The notes: a model not told the origin generated them from the letters alone. A stretch of DNA of 64,000 nt from CAZGRP01 sp964527995 (GCA_964527995.1 CAZGRP010000006.1:1-64000), one strand, 5' to 3'. Positions 35,371 to 45,363 are shown, counted from the first letter of the stretch. Translations and numbers: made by a program.

Positions 35371-36768
35371 TTACTTCAAGGTCTTCAGGTACGCCACCAG
35401 CGCCTCCAGTTCCTCCGGCGAGAGGTAGTCATAGGCCGGCATCTCGGTGTTCGGGTCCACAGTGGTCGGGTCTGTGATGAAGTTTTTCAGCCAGTTGACA
35501 TCACGGCGTCGCCCAACCTTGCTCAGATTCGGTCCGGCAGCCCCACCTGAACCGCGTATGGTGTGGCATGCGGCGCAACCCTGCTCCTCATAAACCTGAA
35601 TTCCTTTCTGCACCTCGGGTGACAGCGCCAGCCTCTCCGCCTTGGCCCGCTCAGTCACCGCCGCGGTGGGCGGCTTGGGTGCTGTGGCCCCCTTGTAGGT
35701 CAAGAACAGGGCCATGAGGAGAAAGGCCGTGGTCAGCCCTGTAGTCACCGGCCGGCGGAGAGGCGATCGGTGAATGCTGCGGTCAAGCCACGGCAGGAAC
35801 AAGAGAAGCAAGACGAGCGTCACCGGGATCCAGAAGGTAGCCACAGGGATCCATTTTCCAGGGAACCACCAGAGCAGCTCGAACAGGAAAAAGAAGTACC
35901 ATTCTGGACGCGGCACATAGGTGACAGCGGTGGGATCAGCTTCCTCCTCCAATGGTGCGCCGAGTTTCCATGCCAGGAAAAACAGCAACAGAAGCAGCAC
36001 AAACGCCACCACCGAATCTTTTGCCATGCTCTCGTAGAAAGGACGGCCCTTTGCCTTGAATCGCTCGTACAACGTGTGATACTGTTCGCGCGTCACCGAG
36101 GCGAACTTCTTCAACGGCAGCGGGGCGATCCCTTGTCGGACGACCATGGCGATGTGGATTCCGGCCAGGCCAAAGAGGACGACAGGCAGAAATAGCGTGT
36201 GAAAGGCGTAGAACCGCCCCAGGGTTCGCACGCCTATTTCCGGTTGACCTCTGAGTAACTCCATCACGTAGTGGCCGACCAGTGGGGCGTAGCTGGCGAT
36301 GTGCGTCCCGACCACCGTCGCCCAATAGGCCCTCTGATCCCAAGGCAGCAGATAGCCGGTGAACCCGAAGGCCATGATGGTCAACAGGAGAAAGACGCCC
36401 ACAACCCACGTCAGTTCCCGTGGATATTTGTAGGCAGCCATGTAGAGAACCCGCAGCAGGTGGAGCACAGCCAGGATCACAATCAGGCTTGCGCCCCACC
36501 GGTGGATTCCTCGCACCAGCCATCCGAACTGCAGATCGTTGGTGATCTGAGTGACACTCATATACGCATGCACCGGTGACGGCACGTAGTAGAACGCCAG
36601 GAAAATGCCCGTCGCCGCCTGAACAACAAGCAGGAACAGCGTCGCGCTGCCCAGGGTGTGCATCCAGCCGATCCCACGAGGGAGGTTACGGTCGGTGAAT
36701 TTTCTCCACGCCGTGGGCAGCCCGAGACGGTCCTCCAGGTAATCACTGATTCCTTTGTAGACGGCCAT
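35371..36768 (-). CDS. cytochrome b fused to a C-terminal cytochrome c domain
   Basis: 465 residues. Cytochrome b part ~1-370 with the helix histidine pairs (GIHRWGASLIVILAVLHLLRV; FHTLFLPVV...GIHIAMV), the PEWY quinol-site motif and about eight membrane helices. A linker leads to a c-type domain with CAACH near residue 398 and the distal methionine in PNTEMPAYDYLS. It forms the core of a menaquinol:cytochrome c oxidoreductase. The ATG overlaps the Rieske stop (TGATG). Confidence 0.92.
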   Translation of the reverse strand: MAVYKGISDYLEDRLGLPTAWRKFTDRNLPRGIGWMHTLGSATLFLLVVQAATGIFLAFYYVPSPVHAYMSVTQITNDLQFGWLVRGIHRWGASLIVILAVLHLLRVLYMAAYKYPRELTWVVGVFLLLTIMAFGFTGYLLPWDQRAYWATVVGTHIASYAPLVGHYVMELLRGQPEIGVRTLGRFYAFHTLFLPVVLFGLAGIHIAMVVRQGIAPLPLKKFASVTREQYHTLYERFKAKGRPFYESMAKDSVVAFVLLLLLFFLAWKLGAPLEEEADPTAVTYVPRPEWYFFFLFELLWWFPGKWIPVATFWIPVTLVLLLLFLPWLDRSIHRSPLRRPVTTGLTTAFLLMALFLTYKGATAPKPPTAAVTERAKAERLALSPEVQKGIQVYEEQGCAACHTIRGSGGAAGPNLSKVGRRRDVNWLKNFITDPTTVDPNTEMPAYDYLSPEELEALVAYLKTLK

Positions 36769-37295
36769 CAGCTCACCCTCTCCAGTTTGTCGTTCACGCG
36801 GTACACAGGCCCGGCATACAGGACGCCTTTCTCAACTCTCACTTCGTAGCGATCCAAAGGGCGCGGCGGGGGCCCGGCCAAGACACGGCCATCCTGGTCG
36901 AACACACCCCCATGGCACGGGCTAAAGAAGCGCTTGGCTTGCGGGCTCCAGTTCACTGGACAGCCAACATGGGTGCAATGCAGATTGAACACGACGAAGT
37001 CGTTTTCGCTCTTGCGATAGACCCATGCAGCTTCTTTGCCCCAGTCTTCCGGCCACTGGCGAAGTTCCAGGGGCTTGAGAGGCACCAGTTTGATTTGGCC
37101 CACCTCGAAGTCGTCGATGGACCCGCACTCCTTCCACACGACCTTGGGCTTCTTCAAAGCCGGCAGGATGTACAGCCCACCCAGTGGCACTGCCAGAAGC
37201 CCACTGATCGCAGCGCCAATGCTAGTCACCAAGTATTTGAAAAACCGCCGACGGGACGGCGACTGTTTCATCTCCTCGTTCTGTTCCAGCATCAC
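36768..37295 (-). CDS. Rieske-type iron-sulphur protein of the bc complex
   Basis: 175 residues. A twin-arginine-like SRRRFFKYLVTS leader/anchor helix is followed by the Rieske domain. Box I is intact (CTHVGC, Cys107, His109, Cys112). Box II reads FFSPCHGG: the first Cys of CPCH, normally a cluster ligand, is Ser125 (codon AGC at 36921-36923), with Cys127 and His128 kept. ATG at 37292 follows GGAGGTCGGTG; GTG at 37295 is possible. Translation is coupled to the cytochrome b gene. Confidence 0.88.
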   Translation of the reverse strand: MMLEQNEEMKQSPSRRRFFKYLVTSIGAAISGLLAVPLGGLYILPALKKPKVVWKECGSIDDFEVGQIKLVPLKPLELRQWPEDWGKEAAWVYRKSENDFVVFNLHCTHVGCPVNWSPQAKRFFSPCHGGVFDQDGRVLAGPPPRPLDRYEVRVEKGVLYAGPVYRVNDKLERVS

Positions 37296-37449
37296 CGACC
37301 TCCGTTCGTTTCGTGTAAAGTGCTTCCTGTCTCGCAGGGCGAGCCTGCTGGGCTGCTCGTCCCTTCAACCCAATTGCCATCCCCCAGTGCGACACTTTCG
37401 GAGCACGACGATCGATCCGACTCATCCAGCTCAACATCCGCTCCACCAC

Positions 37450-38094
37450 TCACTTCCGGGCGAGTTGGGATTGGATAAAGGCGATCAAATCGACCATCTC
37501 GTTGCCCTTGAACTTGGGCCATTTCAGTCCAAGTTCTCGCATCTTCTTTTCCATTTGCGCAGCGTGTTTCCACATGATCTCGGCCCAAAGGATGGGCGAC
37601 CTGAGCTGCCGCCACTGACTCAGATCAGAGGCGATCTTGCTGCCCTGGCCTGCCAGCGCGTGGCAGGTGCTACAGCGCTTCTGGTCGAACAACAGGGCGC
37701 CACGCCGGACGTTGCCAGGTTGGTCGAGCATACGAAGGAAGTACAGGTAGGAGATCAGGTCTCGCATCTCTGCATCCTTGAATTCCTTCCATTGCACGCG
37801 CTTCTCCTGGGCCACTTTGCGCATCTCGGGAGCGTGGTTCCACATCACACCCGCGATCTGCGTGATGGTCTGCGGCTTCTCGGGCGGCTTTCCAAGATCT
37901 GGGCCGATCTTGGGGCCGACACCGTTGATCGCGTGGCAATTGCCGCAGCCTTTCTCGGCGTATACCTTGCGCCCCTCGTTGGGGTTCCCCCAGATGGCGT
38001 ACACTTTCTCCTGTTCCTGCCCGAAGGCCGCAGGAGAGAAGAAAGCTGGGAGCAAAAGAACCACGAAAAGGAACTGTATGGGTTTTGCTAGCAT
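37450..38094 (-). CDS. exported diheme cytochrome c
   Basis: 214 residues. Signal peptide PIQFLFVVLLLPAFFSPAAFG; two c-type domains with CGNCH near residue 50 and CSTCH near 141, each followed by the WNHAPEM or WKHAAQM distal-methionine segment. Likely the electron acceptor subunit for the adjoining Rieske/cytochrome b complex, 154 bases downstream. GGAGGATAGTCCC precedes the ATG. Confidence 0.88.
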   Translation of the reverse strand: MLAKPIQFLFVVLLLPAFFSPAAFGQEQEKVYAIWGNPNEGRKVYAEKGCGNCHAINGVGPKIGPDLGKPPEKPQTITQIAGVMWNHAPEMRKVAQEKRVQWKEFKDAEMRDLISYLYFLRMLDQPGNVRRGALLFDQKRCSTCHALAGQGSKIASDLSQWRQLRSPILWAEIMWKHAAQMEKKMRELGLKWPKFKGNEMVDLIAFIQSQLARK

Positions 38095-38196
38095 GGGACT
38101 ATCCTCCGATCAGCCTCTCGGTTCGTTTTGGCTCTTCGACCGCACAGAATGATGACTTGCTCTCATCAGGGAGCCAGCTTCCTGTCCGCGCCTCGA

Positions 38197-41100
38197 TCAT
38201 TGCTGCTGCGGGGCCAACACGGCCCGGCCCTTTTCGAGCCAGTAGTAGAAGACAGGAAGAACCACGATATTCAACGGTCGAGATAACAATCCACCGATCA
38301 CTGCCGCTGCCAGCGGTTTTTCTATCTCGGCGCCGGTTCCGGTGGAGAACAACAGCGGCACGAGCGCCAGGCTGCCCACCGCCGCGCTCAGGAGTTCCGG
38401 CCGAAAGCGCACCCGGGCGCCCTCGACGACAGCCTGCTTCAACTTCATGCCATCGGCCCGCAGATGGTTGAAGTAGTAAACCATGACCATGGCATTCTGG
38501 ACCGCGACGCCGATCACCGCGATAAAGCCCACCAGCGCCGGTACGCTGAGCGGCATTCCCAGCACTTTCATCAGCAGTTCGCCACCGACAATTCCCAGTG
38601 GGATGTTGAGCGCAACCACCGCCATGTTCCTCAGCGAATCAAAACAGCGGTAGATCAACATCAGTACCAGCAGGAGGGCTACGGGGACGATCACCAGCAG
38701 GCGACGGGTAGCGCGCTCCTTGTTTTCGAATTGCCCGCCCCAGGTCAGGTAGTATCCGGGCGGCAAGGACACATTCTTCTGAATAACGCGGCGAGCCTCA
38801 GCAACGTAGCGGCCGATATCACGACCGACGACGTTGCAACGTACGTAAATGCGGCGCTGGCTGTGCTCGCGGCTGATCACTGCCGCCCCTTCTTCGACCG
38901 TGAAGGTGGCCAACTGCATCATGGGAATACGCTGGCCGCCGGGGGCCGTAACCAAGATGTTCTGGATGCGGTCGATGCGTTCACGGCTTTGCTTCTGAAA
39001 CCGCACTTGGATGGCGAACCGCTTTTGTCCCTCAAATACCTCCCCTGCCTCTTTGCTTCCGATAGCCGTTTCGATGACGTCTTGCACATCGGCGACGTTG
39101 ATACCGTAGCGTGCAATCTTGTCCCGATCGATCTTGATTTGCAGGTATTTGACACCAGCCACCTGCTCCACGGCCAGATCCGTCGTCCCCGGCACCTTGG
39201 CGATGGCGTCGCGCACCTCCTGGGCTTTCTCTTGCAACACCTTCATGTCGTCCCCAAAGATCTTGATGGCGATCTGCGCCGTGATACCGGAGATCATCTC
39301 ATCGACCCGCAATTGGATCACTTGCGAGAAGTTAAACACCACACCGGGAATACGGCCCACTTTCTGTCGCATCGCCTCCACGAGCTCAGCTTTGGTACGC
39401 GCGGTCTTCCACTGACCTTTTGGCTTCAGAGCGACGTAGATTTCGGTGTTGCTGACGTCCTCGGGGTCACCTCCCAATTCCGCTCGACCGATTTTAGAGA
39501 CCGTCAGCGTCACCTCTGGGAAAGCCAACAGTTCCTTCTCGATGCGCTGGGCCAACTCCACGGCGCGTTCCAAGGAAATGCTCGCAGGCATCGTCGCCCG
39601 AATCAGAATGCTGCCCTCGTCCAGTGTGGGAAGGAACTCTGAGCCGAGAAAGGGGAACACGGCAAGACTGGCGGCGATGGCCACGGCGTACACGCCGACC
39701 GTGACGCCGCGATGCCCCAAAGCCCAATTCAACACCCAAATATACGGACGCCGCATCCACTTGATGAGGTTCTTGGTCTTGGCGAACGGCCCGCGCCGGA
39801 ACGCCCATACCGATACGGCAGGCGTAATGAAAATGGCCATAATCAGCGACCCAACCATGGCATAGGTCACGGTGCGCGCCAGCGGCGTAAACAGCTTCCC
39901 CTCGATCCCTGTCAGTGTGAAGAGCGGCAGAAAGACGGCGATGATGATGAGAATGGCGTAGAAAATCGGCCTGGCGATCTCTTTGGAGGCGGCCAGGACC
40001 CGCTCGGCGGTGGTGCCATGGGCTGACTTCTCCTCGGAAATGTGACGGTAGATGTTTTCAACCATGACCAGCGTAGCGTCTACCATCATGCCGACGCTGA
40101 TCGCCAAGCCGCCAAGCGACATCAGGTTGGCCGACAGATTGGTGTACCACATGAAAAGGAAGGCCAACAGCATCGAGAACGGAATGGCCAGTGCCGTGAT
40201 CACAGACCCCCGGAGATTTCCCAACAGTATGAAGATGAGCAGGGTGACAAAAATCAAACCCTCAACGAGTGCCACCACGACCGTGCGGATGCTCTTGTTG
40301 ACCAGTTCCGTCTGATCGTAGTAGGGCACGATCATCACGCCCGCCGGCAGGGTGCGCTGGACCTCGGTGATCTTGGCCTTCACCTGATCGATAACTTTCT
40401 TGGTGTTTGTGCCGATCCGTTGCAACACGATGCCGGTGACCACCTCGCCCTGGCCATTCATGGTAACGGCGCCCTGGCGGATTTCAGGGCCGAGTTGAAC
40501 CTTGGCGATGTCCCGAACGTAGATCGGCGTGCCTCGCCGGGACGCCACAATGATGTTGCCGATGTCACGAACGGTTCTTACAAGTCCAACCCCGCGGATA
40601 ATGTACTGCTCGGGTCCGTGTTCGATATAGTTGCCGCCGGTATTGGCGTTGTTCTTCTCGACTGCCTCGAAGACCTCAGCCAGCGACAGTTGATAGTTCA
40701 CCAGCTTGTCGGGATCGATGTTTACCTGGTACTGCTTCACTTCGCCCCCAAAACTAAGCACGTCGGCGACGCCGGGGACGGTGCGCAATTGGTATTTGAT
40801 GATCCAATCGTTAATCGTGCGCAGCTCCATATTAGTGTATCCTGGCCCCCTGACCTGGTACATAAAGATCTGTCCTGTACCGGTGGTGATGGGCCCCATC
40901 TCCGGCTCGAAGCCTTCAGGGATGCGAGCACGAGCCAATTGCAACCTCTCGAACACCAACTGCCGGGCAAAGTAGATGTCGGTGCCATCCTTGAAGAGGA
41001 CCGTCACGATGGAAAGGCCGAACTTGGAGATAGAGCGTACCTGCTCCACATCCGGAAGGCCGTTCATGACGTTCTCGATGGGAAACGTGATCAACTGTTC

Positions 41101-41283
41101 CACTTCCTCCGGGCCCAGCCCAGGTGCCTCTGTGCCGATCTCCACCCGCACGGGTGTTACATCTGGGAAGGCGTCGATGTTCAGGTGATCCAGCGCAACC
41201 AGTCCGCCGACGGCTATGAAAACGGCAAACGTAAGAACGAGAAAATGCTGGCGTTGGGCAATCTCAATCAGGCGTTCAATCAT
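38197..41283 (-). CDS. RND-family inner-membrane efflux pump (CusA/CzcA heavy-metal type)
   Basis: 1028 residues, full length for HME-type RND pumps, with twelve helices and two large periplasmic loops. The N-terminal DHLNIDAFPDVT and EEVEQLITFPIENVMNG are typical of the CzcA/CusA group. The TM4 motif reads ISVGMMVDATLVMVEN, differing from both the DFG...DGA zinc form and the AIG...DAA copper form I know, so the substrate is left open. It is last in the OMF-MFP-RND operon. Confidence 0.92.
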   Translation of the reverse strand: MIERLIEIAQRQHFLVLTFAVFIAVGGLVALDHLNIDAFPDVTPVRVEIGTEAPGLGPEEVEQLITFPIENVMNGLPDVEQVRSISKFGLSIVTVLFKDGTDIYFARQLVFERLQLARARIPEGFEPEMGPITTGTGQIFMYQVRGPGYTNMELRTINDWIIKYQLRTVPGVADVLSFGGEVKQYQVNIDPDKLVNYQLSLAEVFEAVEKNNANTGGNYIEHGPEQYIIRGVGLVRTVRDIGNIIVASRRGTPIYVRDIAKVQLGPEIRQGAVTMNGQGEVVTGIVLQRIGTNTKKVIDQVKAKITEVQRTLPAGVMIVPYYDQTELVNKSIRTVVVALVEGLIFVTLLIFILLGNLRGSVITALAIPFSMLLAFLFMWYTNLSANLMSLGGLAISVGMMVDATLVMVENIYRHISEEKSAHGTTAERVLAASKEIARPIFYAILIIIAVFLPLFTLTGIEGKLFTPLARTVTYAMVGSLIMAIFITPAVSVWAFRRGPFAKTKNLIKWMRRPYIWVLNWALGHRGVTVGVYAVAIAASLAVFPFLGSEFLPTLDEGSILIRATMPASISLERAVELAQRIEKELLAFPEVTLTVSKIGRAELGGDPEDVSNTEIYVALKPKGQWKTARTKAELVEAMRQKVGRIPGVVFNFSQVIQLRVDEMISGITAQIAIKIFGDDMKVLQEKAQEVRDAIAKVPGTTDLAVEQVAGVKYLQIKIDRDKIARYGINVADVQDVIETAIGSKEAGEVFEGQKRFAIQVRFQKQSRERIDRIQNILVTAPGGQRIPMMQLATFTVEEGAAVISREHSQRRIYVRCNVVGRDIGRYVAEARRVIQKNVSLPPGYYLTWGGQFENKERATRRLLVIVPVALLLVLMLIYRCFDSLRNMAVVALNIPLGIVGGELLMKVLGMPLSVPALVGFIAVIGVAVQNAMVMVYYFNHLRADGMKLKQAVVEGARVRFRPELLSAAVGSLALVPLLFSTGTGAEIEKPLAAAVIGGLLSRPLNIVVLPVFYYWLEKGRAVLAPQQQ

Positions 41284-41436
41284 TCTTGCTTTCCGTCGTG
41301 ATTCGTTGAATCCAGCTCAGGGTCGCCAGGTATCTGCCGCGATCAGGCACATCTCGCGTATACCGAAGATTCTAATACCTCTCCAACCGGTGCCCGTCAC
41401 CCCAGTGAACCGCCATCGGTGACGGCGACTGAGGAT

Positions 41437-42606
41437 TCAATCCGACCGGTTGCTGCCCATGAGCTGGGCAACGATCTGCCGGTGCCCGGCGGTGACGACG
41501 CGGTCGCCGTAGTTCAGGCCGCTCACTACCTCGGTCATGCCGTCGCTGGTCAGCCCGACCTGCACCTCGCGCAAGCGGTAGTGATTCGCCTCCTCGACAA
41601 CCACCATTGACTTTCCGCCCTCCTGCACCACGGCACCTTCGGGAAGGATCATGGCAGCCGCTTTCGCCGTGGTGATGATTCGGACAGTGGCGAACATGCC
41701 GGGTTTGAGCTTGTTTTCCCGGTTTTGCACGACGGTGCGCACGACCGTGGTCCGCGTCTCCTCATCGAGCGTATCGCCGAGGTAGCTGACCCGTCCCGAG
41801 AAGGTCTCGTCAGGATAGGCAATCACCGAGATCTCCACTCTCTGACCTGGCCTGACTTTGTCGAGGTCCTTCTCATACACATCCGCGTCCACCCAGAGGG
41901 TGCTCAGATCCACAATTTTGAACAGGTTGCTCGACGGTTCGGCCTGGGCCCCCAGCACTGCCTGCCGATCCACGACGGTGCCGGCAATGGGCGCCACAAT
42001 CGGCATGACAGCGGTCAAGTCGTGGCTTTCCGAAAGACTCGCCACTTCCTCCTCGGTGAATCCGATCACATGCAGTGCCTTCTCCGCTGCATCTGCTTCA
42101 GCCCGGGCTGAGGTGAACTGGGCCTCTGCCTCCAGGAGATCTTTTTCAGGAATAATCTGTTCTTCAAACAGGCGCTTCTTTCGTCTCAGGTTGGCCTTGG
42201 CTACTTCGAGCTCCGCTCTGGCTTTGAAATAGGCGGCTTTGGCCTGCCCGACCTCTACGCTCTCCAGATATGCCAGCACCTGGCCCTGTTTCACCCAATC
42301 CCCCCAGTTGGCGAACACACGGCTGATCTTGCCCTGGATGATCGGACCGACGAAGGCGACCTTATCCTGATTGGCCCGCACTTTTCCCGCAGCCACCACT
42401 GAGAAGCGGAAGGCTCTGGGCCGTACCTCCTCTACGGACAGGCCGATGGTTGCTTTCACATCGGGTGCGAGTTCCAGCTCGCCAGCGTGTGGGGATGCCT
42501 GCTCGCTGGGACCTTTTGTCGAGGCTTCGCCCCCGCATCCCACCAAGAGGACCAGGGCAGGGAACACAACAGCCGTCAGTCCCCACCGAGTCAATGTGCT
42601 ATGCAT
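41437..42606 (-). CDS. RND periplasmic adaptor (membrane fusion) lipoprotein
   Basis: 389 residues. Lipoprotein signal with lipobox LLVGC. Barrel-sandwich (lipoyl) halves are separated by a ~60-residue alpha hairpin (AAYFKARAELEVAKANLRRKK...), followed by a beta-barrel domain (LWVDADVYEKDLDKVRPGQ). It joins the RND pump to the outer-membrane channel. GGAGTGAGCC precedes the ATG. The neighbouring pump and channel are in the same operon. Confidence 0.92.
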   Translation of the reverse strand: MHSTLTRWGLTAVVFPALVLLVGCGGEASTKGPSEQASPHAGELELAPDVKATIGLSVEEVRPRAFRFSVVAAGKVRANQDKVAFVGPIIQGKISRVFANWGDWVKQGQVLAYLESVEVGQAKAAYFKARAELEVAKANLRRKKRLFEEQIIPEKDLLEAEAQFTSARAEADAAEKALHVIGFTEEEVASLSESHDLTAVMPIVAPIAGTVVDRQAVLGAQAEPSSNLFKIVDLSTLWVDADVYEKDLDKVRPGQRVEISVIAYPDETFSGRVSYLGDTLDEETRTTVVRTVVQNRENKLKPGMFATVRIITTAKAAAMILPEGAVVQEGGKSMVVVEEANHYRLREVQVGLTSDGMTEVVSGLNYGDRVVTAGHRQIVAQLMGSNRSD

Positions 42607-42707
42607 GGCTCACTCCACTGTTGGAAGGGTCTACCTGACAATGATCGAAGAATCGCAGCCCTGCACTAAGGCGTTCCGATGGCTCAGCCGTGGTGCAGCG
42701 AAGAACC

Positions 42708-43967
42708 CTATTTGTTTTCCATGGTGAGATCGTAGCCGACAGCCTGCTCCAGGTCCGCCAACGCTGAATGGTACTCGAATAGTGCCTCCACATATCCGAC
42801 CCGCGTGGTTCGCAGAGTGCGCTGGGCCTCCAACACCTCAAGATAGCTGGCCTCCCCTTCTTCATAGCTGCGGCTGGCAATGCGATAGACCTCCTCAGCT
42901 TCACCAAGAAGCCTTTCCCTATAGATGCGCACCTGCTTTTCAGCAACATGTAACTCGTGATATGCACTCTCCAACCCCAAGATCAACTCGTTCCGGACAC
43001 TCACTTGCTCGGCCCGCGCCTGCGCCAGGCTGGCCTTTGCCTCCTGTAGTTCTCCTCTTTGCCGAAAGAGAAACCAGAGAGGGACATCAAACCCAATTTC
43101 CGCCACCCAGAAGTTGCCTTCGCCGCGCACCGTCTGACGCGAAACGCCCAATTCGATATTGGGGAGGAAATTCAGTGCCGAAAGGCGTACCGCTGAGCGT
43201 CCTCCTGCCACCGCATAGCTGAGCGCTCTGGCGCGCGGGTGCTTCTCCATCATGATTGCACGCAACGAATCGATGTCGAAATCGACGGGCAGGAATGCGA
43301 GCTTGTCTGTCAGCACTAGAGGGGCGTGAGGATCCCGCGCCATTAACAGGTTCAGCTTTGCCTGGGCCAGGAGAAGTTGCTTGCCAGCCTGCAGGGTGTC
43401 GCGTTCAGCCTCCGCGACCTCGATTCCTGCACGTAATACCTCGATTCGGGGAACGTCGCCAGCCTCGAAGCGTACTTTGGCCTTTCGCAAGAAGTCGTGT
43501 GCCAGAGCGAGATTGTCAATCGCCAGTTCCTTCTGTCGCTTGGCCGTCAGCACCTCACCGTACGCCTTTTTCGCCTCAGCGATCTTTTCCAGTCTCGCCA
43601 GCTCGAAATCCATCTCGACAACCTGCGCTTCCTTGCTGGCGATGTCGTTTCGGGCCCACCATTTCAGCGGCAGTTCGATCTGTTGACTGATACCGAGAAC
43701 CCGTTCGCCGAATCCGCCAAATCCTGGTGTCGGTCTCGACAGGCCCTCATAATCCGCTACAAAAACCGGATCGGCAAGCATAGGGCGTTGTGTCAGCAAA
43801 CGCGCTCTGGCGGCGAACAGCGCCTTCTCCGCAGCCAATACGTCGGGGTTTTTTTGCAGCACTCTTGCAATGACCCGGTGCAGAGAGAACTGAGCACCCG
43901 AGTCTCGGGCATGCGCCGCGGAGACTGAAAAGCCGAAAACCAACAACCACAGGGCAACTCTCTTCAC
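42708..43967 (-). CDS. TolC-like outer-membrane efflux channel
   Basis: 419 residues. Signal peptide ALWLLVFGFSVSAAHA. Two internally similar halves of long alpha-helical coiled coil (MDFELARLEKIAEAKKAYGEV; EVLEAQRTLRTTRVGYVEALFEY) typify the OEP/TolC family (CusC/CzcC role). The first codon is GTG at 43967, well supported by GGAGGTG eight bases upstream. First gene of the efflux operon. Confidence 0.9.
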   Translation of the reverse strand: MKRVALWLLVFGFSVSAAHARDSGAQFSLHRVIARVLQKNPDVLAAEKALFAARARLLTQRPMLADPVFVADYEGLSRPTPGFGGFGERVLGISQQIELPLKWWARNDIASKEAQVVEMDFELARLEKIAEAKKAYGEVLTAKRQKELAIDNLALAHDFLRKAKVRFEAGDVPRIEVLRAGIEVAEAERDTLQAGKQLLLAQAKLNLLMARDPHAPLVLTDKLAFLPVDFDIDSLRAIMMEKHPRARALSYAVAGGRSAVRLSALNFLPNIELGVSRQTVRGEGNFWVAEIGFDVPLWFLFRQRGELQEAKASLAQARAEQVSVRNELILGLESAYHELHVAEKQVRIYRERLLGEAEEVYRIASRSYEEGEASYLEVLEAQRTLRTTRVGYVEALFEYHSALADLEQAVGYDLTMENK

Positions 43968-44124
43968 GCTATCACCTCCAACTTAGGTTGCCGTTGTACC
44001 CAAGCCAAAGTCGTTGAACATGCCGGCGATTACCCCGTGCGAATCGCAGCCATCACCCCGAATGCCGGGCCTGCGGCCACTGGCGCCGCAACGTCCCCAA
44101 TTGCACCAAACCACAAGCACTCGC

Positions 44125-45363
44125 CTACAGCTCATGACTTCGTCCGTTCCGCGAACGCTCCGAATGCAGCCTCCTCTGAACCACGGCAGCCGCACCGAGC
44201 AACAGCCCCGACGTCACCCAGTAGGGTGCATGGGGATGCCAGGCGAAAAGGAACCCGCCAAGCAAAGGACCGGCGACCTGCCCCAGGCTGAGAGCGGCGC
44301 TTTGCAGGCCAAGCACCATGCCAGGCCGGCTTCCCGATCTTCTGGACACAAGGGTCGCCAGACTGGGGCTGAGCAGACCGACGCCCAAGGCCAGGACGCC
44401 AACGAAAGCAAGGATGAGGTATTGCTCGGTCGTTGTTGCCAGCAACAGCATCCCCGCCCCCGCCAGCAGGAAGCCGGCCGCAATGACGCGATGCTCTCCA
44501 AGCCTGTCAATGAGGCGCCCAACCATGCCCCCTTGCACAGCACTCATGACCACGCCGCAGACGGTGAACACAACCCCCATCTGCAACGGTCCATAGCCGA
44601 CCATCCGGCTGGCGTAGAGGGCGTAGGTCGATTCAAACACCGTCAGGCCGTATTGAGCCAACAGTGAGAGCCCCAACACGACGCCGAGCCGCCGCAGCAT
44701 CGGACGCAATCGGAAGGCGGCACTCGGCCCGGCTTCCGCGACTGCCGTCGCCCGCAAGGATTCAGGCAGCCAAAAAAACGCAGCCAGTAGCGTGAGAATC
44801 GCCAGCCCGGATGCAGCAAGGAAAGGCACCGAGACCGGTCTCACGGCCGGCAGGCCCAACGACGCAAGGAGATCGCCGGCATCCTGGAACAACAGGCCCC
44901 CGAGAGCCGGCCCAACGACCACGCCCAGACTGACGGCACCTCCCAGCCATCCCATGCCCCGGCCTCTGCCGGCCTCGGGTGTAAGGTCTACGACGTAAGC
45001 AGTCGAGGCAGGAAGAATGGCCGAGGAAAGCACGCCGCCAAGCAGGCGTGTCAGATAAAGCGTGCCGAGAGAACGCCCCAGACCGAAGACGACGAGAAAC
45101 ACGGCGTAGCCACTCAGGCCCACCAATATGAGTGGCCGCCGGCCAATCCGATCCGACCATCGACCCCAGAGTGGCGCGAACAGAAGTTGCATCAATGGGA
45201 AAAGGGCTGTCAGCAAACCCACGTGCACCGACACCTTTCCCGCAACCGATCCCTGGGCCTCGGCCAGTTGCTCGATCAAAAAAGGCATCACCGGCAGAGT
45301 CAGGCCGAAGCCGATCATCACCACGAAGATGCACGCCAGCAGGATCGCAAGCGGTCTGCTCAT
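44125..45363 (-). CDS. MFS multidrug/tetracycline-type exporter
   Basis: About 412 residues and twelve predicted helices. Family motif A is seen as PLWGRWSDRIGRRPLILVG, and motif C-like GGAVSLGVVVGPALGG marks drug:H+ antiporters (TetA/Bcr-like). Substrate cannot be assigned. The start is uncertain: the ATG at 45363 opens the first helix but lacks a clear ribosome site, and the frame extends 19 codons upstream to 45420. Confidence 0.83.
   Translation of the reverse strand: MSRPLAILLACIFVVMIGFGLTLPVMPFLIEQLAEAQGSVAGKVSVHVGLLTALFPLMQLLFAPLWGRWSDRIGRRPLILVGLSGYAVFLVVFGLGRSLGTLYLTRLLGGVLSSAILPASTAYVVDLTPEAGRGRGMGWLGGAVSLGVVVGPALGGLLFQDAGDLLASLGLPAVRPVSVPFLAASGLAILTLLAAFFWLPESLRATAVAEAGPSAAFRLRPMLRRLGVVLGLSLLAQYGLTVFESTYALYASRMVGYGPLQMGVVFTVCGVVMSAVQGGMVGRLIDRLGEHRVIAAGFLLAGAGMLLLATTTEQYLILAFVGVLALGVGLLSPSLATLVSRRSGSRPGMVLGLQSAALSLGQVAGPLLGGFLFAWHPHAPYWVTSGLLLGAAAVVQRRLHSERSRNGRSHEL

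Noticed and set aside
37365..37379. Possible -24/-12 site upstream of the Rieske gene (TGGCAATTGGGTTGA)
   Set aside because: The essential GC of the -12 element is GA, so it fails the core requirement.
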